Shown: positions 34,806 to 44,312, counted from the first letter of the stretch. The stretch: 64,000 bases of DNA from Oceanobacillus_B kapialis (GCF_042685265.1 NZ_JBHUMX010000035.1); one strand, 5' to 3'. The notes: a model not told the origin generated them from the letters alone. Translations and numbers: made by a program.

Positions 34806-35552
34806 TCATACTTGCCAGTCTAGCTGTTCAAGAAATTGATAAATCTCTTCAAAAACTTGTTCCTTTTCTTTCCCCATTGTGATGACATGACCGGAATTCT
34901 CAAACCACTTAATCTCTTTTGTACCTGCTTCCACTTGGTCATAAATGTAAGTGGCACTATCTGTGTTGATCATTTCATCTTTTGTTGCCTGAATTACAAG
35001 GGTTGGGGTGTAGATTGTATCAATTTCATTTTTCACTTCTGTAATAAAGTTGCCAAGATGTTTAAAAACATCCTCCGAATTATTCATGAGCTCTTCTAGC
35101 TCTGTGTTCACCGTTTCTTCATCTTTTCCTTCTAACTGCTTGTACTCTTTAGAAAATGCCTTGAATCCTTTGGTTAGTTGTGTCTCGTTGTCAAAAAACA
35201 TTGGGGAACACATTGTGATAACTGCCTTGGTTTGTTCCGAATACGCTAGTTTCAACCCTAGCACTCCACCAAGGGAGAGACCAGCTACAGCTATTTCTTT
35301 ATAGCCTAGTTCCTGTAAGTGGCGATATGCTTGTTTTACGTCTTCCCACCATTCTGCTGGCGTAGCCTTTACTAGTTCTTCTGGTGGAAGTCCATGTCCA
35401 CGGTAGATTGGTGCATGGCTTGTATAGCCTTGCTTCTCGAGATAGCGACCGAGCATTCTAACATCTGCTGAATGTCCAGTAAAACCATGTAATAATAATA
35501 CCGCTCTTGGTCCCGCTTCAAACGTAAAAGGTTGTGGTTGTTTTACTTTCAT
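34806..35552 (-). CDS. est: Carboxylesterase (Est/YvaK family)
   Basis: 248 residues, alpha/beta-hydrolase with the nucleophile in GLSLGG (Ser near 94), an Asp in ATKDEMI and the His in NSGHVIT. This is the monoacylglycerol/carboxylesterase Est family found between secG and rnr in Bacillaceae. Its physiological substrate is unknown. The ATG is preceded by GAAGGAGATGCAGCAGGA. Confidence 0.92.
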   Translation of the reverse strand: MKVKQPQPFTFEAGPRAVLLLHGFTGHSADVRMLGRYLEKQGYTSHAPIYRGHGLPPEELVKATPAEWWEDVKQAYRHLQELGYKEIAVAGLSLGGVLGLKLAYSEQTKAVITMCSPMFFDNETQLTKGFKAFSKEYKQLEGKDEETVNTELEELMNNSEDVFKHLGNFITEVKNEIDTIYTPTLVIQATKDEMINTDSATYIYDQVEAGTKEIKWFENSGHVITMGKEKEQVFEEIYQFLEQLDWQV

Positions 35553-35673
35553 TCCTGCTGCATCTCCTTCATATTTATAAATCCATTTTATAGCCTTCCA
35601 AAAAGTAGGAAAGACCTTTTCTTTTCCCCTACTTTCTTGAACCTTCTGTCCCTACTTTACCCTTTTTTTAACC

Positions 35674-35702
35674 AGAACAAAAGTGTAAGCGACCAGATTT
35701 AA
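35674..35702 (+). repeat. Partial copy of a dispersed intergenic repeat
   Basis: AGAACAAAAGTGTAAGCGAC and the following bases match the first ~26 bp of the full copies at 51628 and 58532 (GAACAAAAGCGtAAGCGCCC). The rest of the element is missing. Confidence 0.55.
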
Positions 35703-35727
35703 GGGAGTTGAGATTTTAAAATATAAA

Positions 35728-35764
35728 ACAATAACCCTTACCACAAATGTGGTAAGGGTTATTG
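35728..35764 (-). terminator. Terminator after secG
   Basis: Near-perfect arms ACAATAACCCTTACCACA / TGTGGTAAGGGTTATTGT directly at the secG stop, with a T-rich exit on the minus strand. Confidence 0.85.
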
Positions 35765-35998
35765 TTATTGTAAAATATATGCACTTAGAAAAGCTAAGAC
35801 AAAAAACAAAACGCCAGTTACAATCGTTCCTCTGTGAAGAAAAAGGTCAGCTCCTCGAGCCTTTTGTTTTCCAAATAACTGTTCTGCCCCGCCGGAAATC
35901 GCACCAGACAGTCCTTCGCTTTTTCCTGACTGTAATAATACAAAGACAATCATAATAATTGCATCAATCACTAATAAAACATGTACCAATGTTTCCAT
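35765..35998 (-). CDS. secG: Preprotein translocase subunit SecG
   Basis: 77 residues with two membrane helices and the conserved loop LLQSGKSEGLSGAISGGAEQLFGKQKARG. It is part of the SecYEG channel. The ATG at 35998 follows GGGGGTG; an in-frame upstream start at 36031 would add non-conserved residues. It is the first gene of the secG-est-rnr block. Confidence 0.95.
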   Translation of the reverse strand: METLVHVLLVIDAIIMIVFVLLQSGKSEGLSGAISGGAEQLFGKQKARGADLFLHRGTIVTGVLFFVLAFLSAYILQ

Positions 35999-36180
35999 TA
36001 TGCAAGACACCCCCAAGATCCTAAAACACAAACAACCGATTGCTTGCGCCGAATATACAATACTTATTTCTACTTTAGCATAATAGTGTTTTCAATAGCA
36101 AGTCTATTTTGCAAGATAGATGTTATACTAAAACCACTACAAGAGTTGAATGAAAGACCATTTTAAGGAGGGGAAGATAA

Positions 36181-37104
36181 ATGATAAAAGAAGAATGGCT
36201 TCAACTACCAGATAAGACGGAGATTTACTTAAAGAAGTGGTATGACCCCAATCAAGAACCTAAAGCGATAATTCAATTGGCACATGGAATGGTAGAACAT
36301 ATTAATCGCTATCATGACTTTGCAGAACAATTAGTTGAAAGAGGATTCTATGTGTACGGAAATGACCATAGAGGGCACGGAAAAACAGGGGAACGTCAGG
36401 GATTTTTAGGCTATTTTGCTGATGAGAATGGATTTTTCAAAGTGGCAGATGACCTTGCCGAAATAACAAGAACAATTCAAGCAACCTATCCTTCTGTTCC
36501 GATTATTCTGTTTGGACATAGTATGGGATCTTTTCTAGTTAGAAGCTACATACAACAACATAGCCATGCTATTCATGGAGCGATCCTCTCTGGGACTGGC
36601 TATTTTCCGTCCATTCAATCCTATGCCGGAAAGCTTTTAGCTAAACTGCAGCCAGCTAAAGAGCCATCAAAAATGATGTATAAGCTTACGTTCGGCCGCT
36701 ATAATAAGAGAATTAGTGATCGACAGACAGAAATGGACTGGCTAACACGCAATGAAACCGCCATACAGGATTATGAGCGTGACCCTTTTACGGGATTTAC
36801 GCCTACCGCCCGTTTTTTCTATGACCTGTTATCTGGTTTACTAGCCATCCAACGACATGATTGGAACATGTCCATTCGGAAAGATCTACCACTACTGTTA
36901 GTAAGTGGAGACCAGGATCCTGTAGGGCACTATGGCAGCGGCGTGTGGAAAACAGCGCACTTATATGATAAGGCCGGACTTGAAAACGTGCTTACCATGT
37001 TATTTGAAGATGGGCGTCATGAATTGCTTTTTGAATTAAATAAAGAAGAAGTTTATGACGCCATCGAGAAATGGATCCACGACACGTTAAAGCTCAAACT
37101 TTAA
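36181..37104 (+). CDS. Lysophospholipase / monoacylglycerol lipase-like hydrolase
   Basis: 307 residues. Alpha/beta-hydrolase with HGMVEH (oxyanion region), GHSMGS (nucleophile Ser near 117), Asp in SGDQDPVG and His in DGRHELLFE. It matches the serine aminopeptidase S33 / lysophospholipase family, which releases fatty acids from monoacyl lipids. It is preceded by AAGGAGGGGAAGATAA. Monocistronic by context. Confidence 0.88.
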   Translation: MIKEEWLQLPDKTEIYLKKWYDPNQEPKAIIQLAHGMVEHINRYHDFAEQLVERGFYVYGNDHRGHGKTGERQGFLGYFADENGFFKVADDLAEITRTIQATYPSVPIILFGHSMGSFLVRSYIQQHSHAIHGAILSGTGYFPSIQSYAGKLLAKLQPAKEPSKMMYKLTFGRYNKRISDRQTEMDWLTRNETAIQDYERDPFTGFTPTARFFYDLLSGLLAIQRHDWNMSIRKDLPLLLVSGDQDPVGHYGSGVWKTAHLYDKAGLENVLTMLFEDGRHELLFELNKEEVYDAIEKWIHDTLKLKL

Positions 37105-37210
37105 TTCTTGTGTAATGGCGAGCAAGCGTTTAAAATAGACACTGGAGTGTATAAACGTCTATAACGGTTTTATCGCTAATATTTTTTTGCAATAGGAAAG
37201 GTTGGTCAAA

Positions 37211-38923
37211 ATGACAAATGTTCAAGGAATTGCTGCATCATCTGGTATTGCTATCGCAAAAGCATACCAATTAGAAACTCCAGATCTTTCATTTGAAAAG
37301 AAATCGATTGATAATCCACAAGTGGAAATAGAGAGATTAGAAAAAGCGCTTGAGATTTCCAAGCAAGAGCTAGAGAAAATTAAAGCACATACAAAAGAGC
37401 AGCTTGGAGACGAGCATGCTGAAATCTTTTCTGCCCACTTACTAGTATTAAGTGACCCGGAATTAATTAACCCAATGAAGGATAAAATTAATGCCGATAA
37501 TGTGATGGCAGAAGCTGCACTAGATGAAACAGCTAAAATGTTTATCGACATGTTTAAAGCAATGGATAACGAATACATGAGAGAGCGTGCTGCTGATATT
37601 CACGATGTGACACAGCGTGTAATGGCACATCTACTTGGTGTGACATTCCCAGACCCAGCGCTAATCAATGAGGAAGTAATCGTCATTGCTAACGATTTAA
37701 CACCATCTGACACAGCGCAATTGAACAGAGAATTTGTAAAAGGTTTCGCTACAGACATTGGTGGGCGTACTTCCCACTCAGCAATTATGGCTCGTTCTCT
37801 TGAAATTCCAGCTGTAGTAGGAACAAAAGAAATTACCTCTTCTGTTTCTAAAGACGATATGATCATCGTCGACGGTATGGAAGGAATTGTAATTATCAAT
37901 CCAACAGAAGAAGAGATTGCAGCATACCGCGAAAAACAAGAAAACTTTGCTAAACAAAAAGAAGAGTGGGCGAAACTAAAAGATGAACCAACATTCTCTG
38001 CTGACGGTGAACAAGTTGAGCTAGCAGCAAATATTGGTACACCAGAAGATGTTGCCGGCGTGCTTAACAATGGTGGTGAAGGAATCGGACTTTATCGTAC
38101 AGAGTTCTTGTATATGGGTAAAAATGAACTTCCTACAGAGGACGAGCAGTTTGATGCATACAAATCTGTTCTGGAACAAATGCAAGGCAAACCTGTCGTT
38201 GTACGTACATTAGATATCGGTGGAGACAAAGAACTAAATTACTTAGATCTACCGAAAGAGTTGAACCCATTCCTAGGCTTCCGAGCAATCCGCTTCTGTC
38301 TGGAAAATGAAGATGTGTTCCGTCCACAGCTACGTGCATTATTGCGTGCAAGTGCTTATGGAAACTTGAAAATTATGTTCCCTATGATTGCAACAATCGA
38401 GGAGTTCAGACAAGCAAAAGCAATTTTGCTTGATGAAAAAGAAGCTCTACTAAAAGAAGGTAAAGAAGTGTCCGACGATATTGAGGTTGGTATCATGGTA
38501 GAAATCCCTTCAACTGCAGTTATTGCAAAACAATTTGCAAAAGAAGTTGATTTCTTCAGTGTTGGAACAAACGACCTAATTCAATACACAATGGCTGCTG
38601 ATCGTATGAATGAACAGGTATCTTACCTTTATCAACCATACCACCCTGCTATTTTAAACCTTATTAACAATGTAATCGAAGCAGCACATAGTGAAGATAA
38701 ATGGGTTGGTATGTGCGGAGAAATGGCTGGAGAGCCTCTAGCAATTCCAATTCTTTTAGGTCTTGGACTAGATGAATTCAGTATGAGTGCAACTTCAATT
38801 CTTCCTGCACGTACACAATTAAAACAGCTTCATAAAAAACAGCTTGCTTCTAATAAAGATAAAATCCTTTCAATGGGAACTGCAGAAGAAGTATTAGAGT
38901 TTGTTAACGAGCTAATTAAATAA
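37211..38923 (+). CDS. ptsI: PTS enzyme I (phosphoenolpyruvate-protein phosphotransferase)
   Basis: 570 residues from the ATG at 37211 (GGAAAGG upstream; the TTG at 37202 is less likely). The phospho-histidine domain has GGRTSHSAIMAR. The PEP-binding barrel has GIGLYRTEFLYM, DIGGDKE and VGTNDLIQYTMA, with the cysteine in GMCGEMAG. It phosphorylates HPr to start sugar uptake. No ptsH lies immediately upstream, unlike the usual ptsHI pair; the HPr paralogue Crh is at 61654-61905. A strong terminator follows. Confidence 0.96.
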   Translation: MTNVQGIAASSGIAIAKAYQLETPDLSFEKKSIDNPQVEIERLEKALEISKQELEKIKAHTKEQLGDEHAEIFSAHLLVLSDPELINPMKDKINADNVMAEAALDETAKMFIDMFKAMDNEYMRERAADIHDVTQRVMAHLLGVTFPDPALINEEVIVIANDLTPSDTAQLNREFVKGFATDIGGRTSHSAIMARSLEIPAVVGTKEITSSVSKDDMIIVDGMEGIVIINPTEEEIAAYREKQENFAKQKEEWAKLKDEPTFSADGEQVELAANIGTPEDVAGVLNNGGEGIGLYRTEFLYMGKNELPTEDEQFDAYKSVLEQMQGKPVVVRTLDIGGDKELNYLDLPKELNPFLGFRAIRFCLENEDVFRPQLRALLRASAYGNLKIMFPMIATIEEFRQAKAILLDEKEALLKEGKEVSDDIEVGIMVEIPSTAVIAKQFAKEVDFFSVGTNDLIQYTMAADRMNEQVSYLYQPYHPAILNLINNVIEAAHSEDKWVGMCGEMAGEPLAIPILLGLGLDEFSMSATSILPARTQLKQLHKKQLASNKDKILSMGTAEEVLEFVNELIK

Positions 38924-38934
38924 GTTTGATAGTT

Positions 38935-38970
38935 AAAGCCGGATAGAATTTCTATCCGGCTTTAATTATT
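38935..38970 (+). terminator. Terminator after ptsI
   Basis: Arms AAAGCCGGATAGAA / TTCTATCCGGCTTT followed by a T-rich tail, 12 bp after the stop. Confidence 0.9.
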
Positions 38971-39074
38971 TATACAAGTAGCAGACCGGCTATTCCCCGG
39001 GTTTCTGGAAGAAAAAGTGTCTTCTATAACGAGAGCCTTTACTTATAAAATATTTATAGAAAGGAAACAAACGA

Positions 39075-39245
39075 ATGAAGAAAAATATACCATTTTATAT
39101 TGCTGCGATTGTAGTATTGGGCTTAGCCTTATCAATTATAGACTTTTATGATGAAGGAGCTTACGAATGGTTAGATAACTTTACCCAATCTACCTTCATA
39201 CTATTATTTGTTGTTACAGTAAATAGGTTAATGGCAAGAGAGTGA
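39075..39245 (+). CDS. Small membrane protein, 56 residues, unknown function
   Basis: The ATG follows AGAAAGGAAACAAACGA. There are two hydrophobic helices (FYIAAIVVLGLALSIIDFY and STFILLFVVTVNRLM) separated by an acidic/aromatic loop, with a KK N-terminus, so both ends are probably inside. It converges with the nitroreductase gene, with only 18 bp between. No family recognised. Confidence 0.65.
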   Translation: MKKNIPFYIAAIVVLGLALSIIDFYDEGAYEWLDNFTQSTFILLFVVTVNRLMARE

Positions 39246-39263
39246 TTTACGCACAAAGATACG

Positions 39264-39842
39264 CTAATGAACAACGATCTCCAATTTTTGATCAATCGGT
39301 GTTCTACCTTTGTCACGTGGAATTTTCTTGGGATAACCGATCTGTAGAACGGCTGCAATCTTGATGTCGTTTCCTTTAATACCAATGTTATTGGCAAACT
39401 CTTTTTCATGCATATATGGTGTAATGGTCCACAACATACCAACCCCATACTCCCAGGCTGCAAGCTGCGCATTTTGGATAAAGGCACAAACAGCTGCATA
39501 GTCCTCCTCATAGCGAATAGGATCTTTCTCGGTTTTAAAATAAATTACTGCATGGTGAGGGATTGCCAGCAAGAATTGCTTCATGGAATCTTTCATCTTA
39601 ATGGTCTTCATATCTGAATTTGTCTGTAGCATACCAATTCTTTCATAACTGGAAAGGATCTCATCGACAAAGGCACCCTTTCCTTTTCCTTGATACATTT
39701 TAATCTTCCATGGTTCTTTCATATAATGGGTGGGCGCATAGGAAGCATATGTAAAAATTTCTCGCAGGAGTTTGCTTTCTACTTCCTGTTCTTTAAAGGT
39801 ATGAATGGAACGCCGGTTTTTAATTGTATTTAAAAGTGAAAT
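39264..39842 (-). CDS. Nitroreductase family protein
   Basis: The FMN-binding nitroreductase fold begins at ISLLNTIKNRRSIHTF and ends with KIAAVLQIGYPKKIPRDKGR. The frame runs back to a GTG at 39950 inside the upstream gene, but those 36 residues do not resemble the family. The best start is an ATT at 39842, six nt after a strong GGGAGGGG (39849-39856); no ATG, GTG or TTG lies at that site. The protein would be 192 residues, a normal length. Such proteins reduce quinones, nitro compounds or flavins with NAD(P)H. Family assignment is firm; the start is inferred. Confidence 0.85.
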   Translation of the reverse strand: MSLLNTIKNRRSIHTFKEQEVESKLLREIFTYASYAPTHYMKEPWKIKMYQGKGKGAFVDEILSSYERIGMLQTNSDMKTIKMKDSMKQFLLAIPHHAVIYFKTEKDPIRYEEDYAAVCAFIQNAQLAAWEYGVGMLWTITPYMHEKEFANNIGIKGNDIKIAAVLQIGYPKKIPRDKGRTPIDQKLEIVVH

Positions 39843-39930
39843 AACATTCCCCTCCCAACTATTTTTACAAATAGCATAGCAATGCTTGCTTCTATTGGTC
39901 AATGTATAGTTGTATATAGCATGCGTATTC

Positions 39931-40899
39931 CTAGTTAAACCGTTGCCCACTCATAACCGTCATAAAATCTGTAAAAAACTGCTGGTAATCTAATTGAAAT
40001 GCTATTTGATGCTTGCGAGGCATTTCCTCTCCCTCAGTCAAGAACTGCCTTATGTCTGCAATACTTTGCCCTCGTTCCGTGCCTTCAGCAGCTTGCACAA
40101 TATGTACAGGCAATCTTTCATAGGTGAGCATTTCTGGCTTAATCACGGCCATTAATGTTAAAACATCATGTAAAGGACTGCCAGTTATCGTTGGATTTCT
40201 ATCCTTATAAAATTTGTAGTAGTAATCAAGTAAAGGTTTTACAATATCAATATTTCCATATGCGTCAATATAATCAACCATCTGCGGAGTAGCAATAGCT
40301 TTTTCAGTCACATTTAAAGGGATTATTTTTACGTTCTCGGCATACTGAATTACTACTTGTGCAGCAACTGGGTCACCATAAAAGTTTGCCTCTGAGACAG
40401 CAGTAATATTGCCTGGAACCCAAAACGCACCTCCCATTATGTAATACCCGTTTACAGTCCGCATTAGATCACCGTACAAAAGAAACATCGTTGCTAATGA
40501 AGTTAAACGGCCAATGTTTACGATAAGTAAATCCTCATTAGAATGAATAACTTCTACAATTTCATGAAAATTTTCTGTAACGCCATCCATAAAATTTAGA
40601 GGAGGAATAATTGGTCCCAATCCATATTCTCCATGGATTTCTGGTACGTAGATCGGGAGCTCCCCCGTCATTGGCACCTCTGCCCCTACAATTATTTTCA
40701 CCTCTTCTGTCGCTTCACTGCTTAATAAAGTTCTAACATATTGAATGTTCGCTAATGCATTCTTCCTTGAAATGTTTCCATAATCTGCAACAACTGCCAC
40801 AATGTCAATCTCATCATTTAAATAAGCATAAATCAATGCGATTGTATCATCAATTCCTATGTCTCCAAAAAGGAGTACCTTCTGCGCCAATGGATCCAC
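39931..40899 (-). CDS. Inosine-uridine nucleoside hydrolase-like protein
   Basis: 322 residues. The N-terminal calcium-site motif (canonical DxDxGxDD) appears as FGDIGIDDTIAL, with the first Asp replaced (F-G-D-I-G-I-D-D). The later conserved region YIMGGAFWVPGNITAVSEANFYGDPVAA (split here only for description: NITAVSEANFYGDP carries the base-site residues) matches family members. It hydrolyses ribonucleosides to base and ribose, or a related substrate. The next gene downstream is the nitroreductase. Confidence 0.85.
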   Translation of the reverse strand: MDPLAQKVLLFGDIGIDDTIALIYAYLNDEIDIVAVVADYGNISRKNALANIQYVRTLLSSEATEEVKIIVGAEVPMTGELPIYVPEIHGEYGLGPIIPPLNFMDGVTENFHEIVEVIHSNEDLLIVNIGRLTSLATMFLLYGDLMRTVNGYYIMGGAFWVPGNITAVSEANFYGDPVAAQVVIQYAENVKIIPLNVTEKAIATPQMVDYIDAYGNIDIVKPLLDYYYKFYKDRNPTITGSPLHDVLTLMAVIKPEMLTYERLPVHIVQAAEGTERGQSIADIRQFLTEGEEMPRKHQIAFQLDYQQFFTDFMTVMSGQRFN

Positions 40900-41025
40900 C
40901 CCCTGTATATTTTTTACATACTATTACAGTGTACGAGGCGAGGAATTGTCCTATGCAGAGGAGTTTGTTTGTAAATTTTGGAGGAGTTCTTTATGTTTTG
41001 AGAACTTGAGATTGGACTGCTTGAT

Positions 41026-41319
41026 TGGTTGATTGCTCTGCACCCGTGGTTGATTGCACTGCTTCCGTGGTTGATTGCACTGCATCATTGGTCGATTGCT
41101 CCGCACCCGTGGTTGATTGCTCTGCTCCCTTGGTTGATTGCGCTGCATTCTTGGTTGATTGCTCCGCACCCGTGGTTGATTGCACTGCATCATTGGTTGA
41201 TTGCGCTGCATTCTTGGTTGATTGCTCCGCATCATTGGTTGATTGCGCTGCATTCTTGGTTGATTGCTCCGCATCCGTGGTTGATTGCTCCGCACCCGTG
41301 GTTGATTGCACTGCTCTCT
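41026..41319. repeat. Minisatellite: 14 tandem 21-bp units
   Basis: Fourteen head-to-tail 21-bp units start with TGGTTGATTGC (one TGGTCGATTGC), followed by a variable ~10-bp half (for example CCGCACCCG, GCTGCATTCT). Because 21 is a multiple of three, several frames stay open on both strands and encode seven-residue repeats (minus strand QSTxxAx or NQPxxxR; plus strand VVDCxAP or WLIAxHP). The minus-strand QSTTGAE-like frame starts at best with GTG (41311) and has no good ribosome site. On the plus strand GGAGGAG precedes ATG TTT TGA only. I do not call a gene. Confidence 0.9.
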
Positions 41320-41372
41320 TGGTTAATGAAACCCATCCGCAATTGAGTGCTCAACACCAACACTACCAGTAA

Positions 41373-41411
41373 ACAAAAAAACACCACTCTTGTCTAAACA
41401 AGAGTGGTGCT
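41373..41411 (-). terminator. Terminator of the glycolytic operon after eno
   Basis: Arms AGCACCACTCTTGT / ACAAGAGTGGTGT with a short loop and seven Ts on the minus strand, 12 bp after the eno stop. Confidence 0.92.
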
Positions 41412-41423
41412 TCCTATGCTATC

Positions 41424-42713
41424 TTACTTATTTTTTAGGTTGTAGAATGAATCAAGTCCACCATATACGCCTAGACCTGCCAATTCGTCTTCAATACGAA
41501 GTAATTGGTTGTATTTTGCAACACGGTCTGTACGGGAAGGTGCCCCTGTTTTAATTTGTCCAGCGTTTGTTGCAACAGCGATGTCAGCGATTGTAGCATC
41601 TTCTGTTTCACCTGAACGGTGGGAAATAACTGCTGTGTAACCAGCACGTTTAGCCATTTCGATTGCTTCGAATGTTTCAGTTAACGTACCGATTTGGTTC
41701 ACTTTTACAAGGATAGAGTTGCCTACACCTTGCTCAATACCTTGAGAAAGCTTCGCAGTGTTTGTTACGAATAGGTCATCCCCAACTAGTTGTACTTTGC
41801 TGCCAAGGCGATCTGTTAATAGTTTATGACCTTCCCAGTCGTTCTCGTCAAGGCCATCCTCAATAGAGATGATTGGGTATTTATTAACCATTTCTTCATA
41901 CCAGTCTACCATTTCAGCGGATGTACGAACGACACCTTCGCCTTTTAGGTTGTATTTGCCATCTTCGTAAATTTCAGAGGCAGCTACGTCCATTGCCAAT
42001 TTAATTTCTTCACCTGGTTTGTAACCAGCTGCTTCGATTGCTTCTACAATTGTTTGTAGTGCTTCTTCGTTAGATCCTAGGTTTGGAGCGAATCCACCTT
42101 CGTCACCAACACCTGTGTTATAACCTTTGTTTTTAAGCACTTTTTTAAGTGAATGGAAAATCTCAGCACCTGTACGTAATGCTTCTTTAAATGTAGGAGC
42201 TGCAACAGGCATAACCATGAATTCTTGGATATCAACATTGTTATCCGCGTGCTCTCCACCATTTAAGATGTTCATCATTGGTGTAGGAAGAGTTTTCGCA
42301 TTGAATCCACCAAGATAATTGTATAGTGGAACTTCCAAATAGCTTGAAGCTGCATGTGCTACTGCCATGGATACACCAAGAATAGCGTTAGCGCCTAATT
42401 TTCCTTTGTTTTCTGTACCATCAAGCTCGATCATTAGAGAATCGATGATGTTTTGACGTGTAACATCAATTCCAACTAATTCTGGAGCAATTACTTCATT
42501 AACGTTCTGTACTGCTTTTTCTACACCTTTACCTAAATAACGGCTTTCGTCACCATCACGTAGTTCAACAGCTTCGTATTCTCCAGTGGAAGCACCACTT
42601 GGTACTAAAGCTGAACCGAATGCACCGGATTCTGTGAATACTTCTACTTCAACAGTAGGGTTACCGCGGGAATCTAGTACTTCTCTAGCATAAACATCTG
42701 TAATATATGGCAT
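41424..42713 (-). CDS. eno: Enolase
   Basis: 429 residues, full length. Catalytic and metal residues lie in GGEHADNNVDIQEFMVMP, SIEDGLDENDWEG, QLVGDDLFVTN and the signature LVKVNQIGTLTE, with SHRSGETED after it. It converts 2-phosphoglycerate to phosphoenolpyruvate. It is the last gene of the cggR-gapA-pgk-tpiA-gpmI-eno operon, 63 bp after gpmI. Confidence 0.98.
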   Translation of the reverse strand: MPYITDVYAREVLDSRGNPTVEVEVFTESGAFGSALVPSGASTGEYEAVELRDGDESRYLGKGVEKAVQNVNEVIAPELVGIDVTRQNIIDSLMIELDGTENKGKLGANAILGVSMAVAHAASSYLEVPLYNYLGGFNAKTLPTPMMNILNGGEHADNNVDIQEFMVMPVAAPTFKEALRTGAEIFHSLKKVLKNKGYNTGVGDEGGFAPNLGSNEEALQTIVEAIEAAGYKPGEEIKLAMDVAASEIYEDGKYNLKGEGVVRTSAEMVDWYEEMVNKYPIISIEDGLDENDWEGHKLLTDRLGSKVQLVGDDLFVTNTAKLSQGIEQGVGNSILVKVNQIGTLTETFEAIEMAKRAGYTAVISHRSGETEDATIADIAVATNAGQIKTGAPSRTDRVAKYNQLLRIEDELAGLGVYGGLDSFYNLKNK

Positions 42714-42776
42714 GTAAATCTCTCCTTTTTCATGTGTCTAATTTCATCTTACCTGAGTTATATTAAATTAAGCAAC

Positions 42777-44312
42777 TTACTTTAATAAAGATTTTCCTGA
42801 CATTTCCTCTGGTTTGTCTACATTTAATAGATCAAGAAGTGTTGGAGCAAGGTCTGCAAGAATTCCGCCGTCGCGTATTGTTGCATCCTCTTTTGTCACG
42901 ATAACAGGAACAGGGTTTGTCGTATGTGCTGTCATCGGGTCACCATCAACTGTTACTACTTCATCTGAATTACCGTGATCAGCGGTAATAATAGCATTTC
43001 CACCAAGGGAAGTAATCTTGTCTACGATTTTACCTAAACACTCATCAACTGTTTCAATTGCTTTAATAGTAGGTTCAAGCATTCCGGAATGCCCAACCAT
43101 ATCAGGATTTGCAAAGTTTAGGATAATCGCGTTTTGTTTACCTTCATCTAATTCTTTTAGTAAAGCATCTGTCACTTCATATGCGCTCATTTCGGGCTTA
43201 AGGTCATAGGTAGCAACTTTTGGAGAATCGATTAGAATACGTTTTTCTCCTTCGAATTCCTGTTCACGACCACCACTCATGAAGAATGTAACGTGTGGAT
43301 ACTTTTCTGTTTCAGCAATACGTAGTTGATTTAAATTGTTTTGTGCAAGCACTTCTCCAACCGTGTTATCAAGGTTGACTGGCTCATAAGCAACGTAACC
43401 ATCTACCGTTTCACTGAAATTGGTTAGCATAACGAAATCCAAATCCTTTGGTACATTCTCTCCGCGATCAAAGTCACGGAAATCCTTGTTCGCAAAGGTA
43501 CGTGAAATTTGGATGGCTCTATCTGGGCGGAAATTATAGAAGATAATAGAGTCTTCATCTTGTACCTTTCCGACTGGATCACCATTCTCATCTGTAATAA
43601 CAGATGGAATTACAAATTCATCATAGATTTCGTTGTTGTAGGAATCTTCAACAACTTCCTTGGCACTAGAATATTGTGGTCCGTCACCATGAACCATCGC
43701 ATCATATGCCTTCTTAACACGTTCCCAGCGCTTATCCCTGTCCATGGAATAATAGCGTCCAGAAACCGTTGCGATTTTTCCTACGCCTAGTTCTTTCATT
43801 TTCTCTTCCGTTTGTTCAATGTACTTATTAGCCGTTTGTGGACCCACATCCCGGCCGTCTAAAAATGCATGTACATAAACTTCTTTTAAACCTTGATCTT
43901 TGGCAAGCTTTAGCAATGCAAACATGTGGCTGATATGGCTATGGACACCACCATCAGATAACAAGCCAAAGATATGCAATGCTTTCCCTTTTTCTTTTGC
44001 AGAACGAATTGATTTCAAGAAAGCTTCTTTTTCGAAGAAGTCTCCTTCTTTAATAGAAAGATTTACTCTTGTTAAGCTTTGATAAACAATTCTTCCTGCA
44101 CCGATATTTAGGTGACCTACTTCGGAGTTACCCATTTGGCCTGCTGGAAGACCAACAGCTTCTCCACTTGCCGTCAGTTGATTATGGGCGTATTTTGCCC
44201 AATATCGATCAAAGTTAGGTGTATTAGCTTGTTTTACTGCATTTCCCATCTCTTCATCGCGAATTGCGAATCCATCAAGGATAATCAATGCAGCTAATTT
44301 ACGTTGTGTCAT
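42777..44312 (-). CDS. gpmI: 2,3-bisphosphoglycerate-independent phosphoglycerate mutase
   Basis: 511 residues. Manganese-dependent alkaline-phosphatase-superfamily mutase with ALIILDGFAIRD, the phospho-serine region GNSEVGHLNIGAGR, LDGRDVGPQTA, and metal ligands in ITADHGNSDEV and HTTNPVPV. It interconverts 3- and 2-phosphoglycerate. Its ATG overlaps the tpiA stop by one base, indicating translational coupling. Confidence 0.97.
   Translation of the reverse strand: MTQRKLAALIILDGFAIRDEEMGNAVKQANTPNFDRYWAKYAHNQLTASGEAVGLPAGQMGNSEVGHLNIGAGRIVYQSLTRVNLSIKEGDFFEKEAFLKSIRSAKEKGKALHIFGLLSDGGVHSHISHMFALLKLAKDQGLKEVYVHAFLDGRDVGPQTANKYIEQTEEKMKELGVGKIATVSGRYYSMDRDKRWERVKKAYDAMVHGDGPQYSSAKEVVEDSYNNEIYDEFVIPSVITDENGDPVGKVQDEDSIIFYNFRPDRAIQISRTFANKDFRDFDRGENVPKDLDFVMLTNFSETVDGYVAYEPVNLDNTVGEVLAQNNLNQLRIAETEKYPHVTFFMSGGREQEFEGEKRILIDSPKVATYDLKPEMSAYEVTDALLKELDEGKQNAIILNFANPDMVGHSGMLEPTIKAIETVDECLGKIVDKITSLGGNAIITADHGNSDEVVTVDGDPMTAHTTNPVPVIVTKEDATIRDGGILADLAPTLLDLLNVDKPEEMSGKSLLK

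Noticed and set aside
40951..41372. Several long reading frames across the 21-bp repeats, on both strands
   Set aside because: They are open only because the repeat length is a multiple of three; none has a good start and ribosome site, and at most one could be real.
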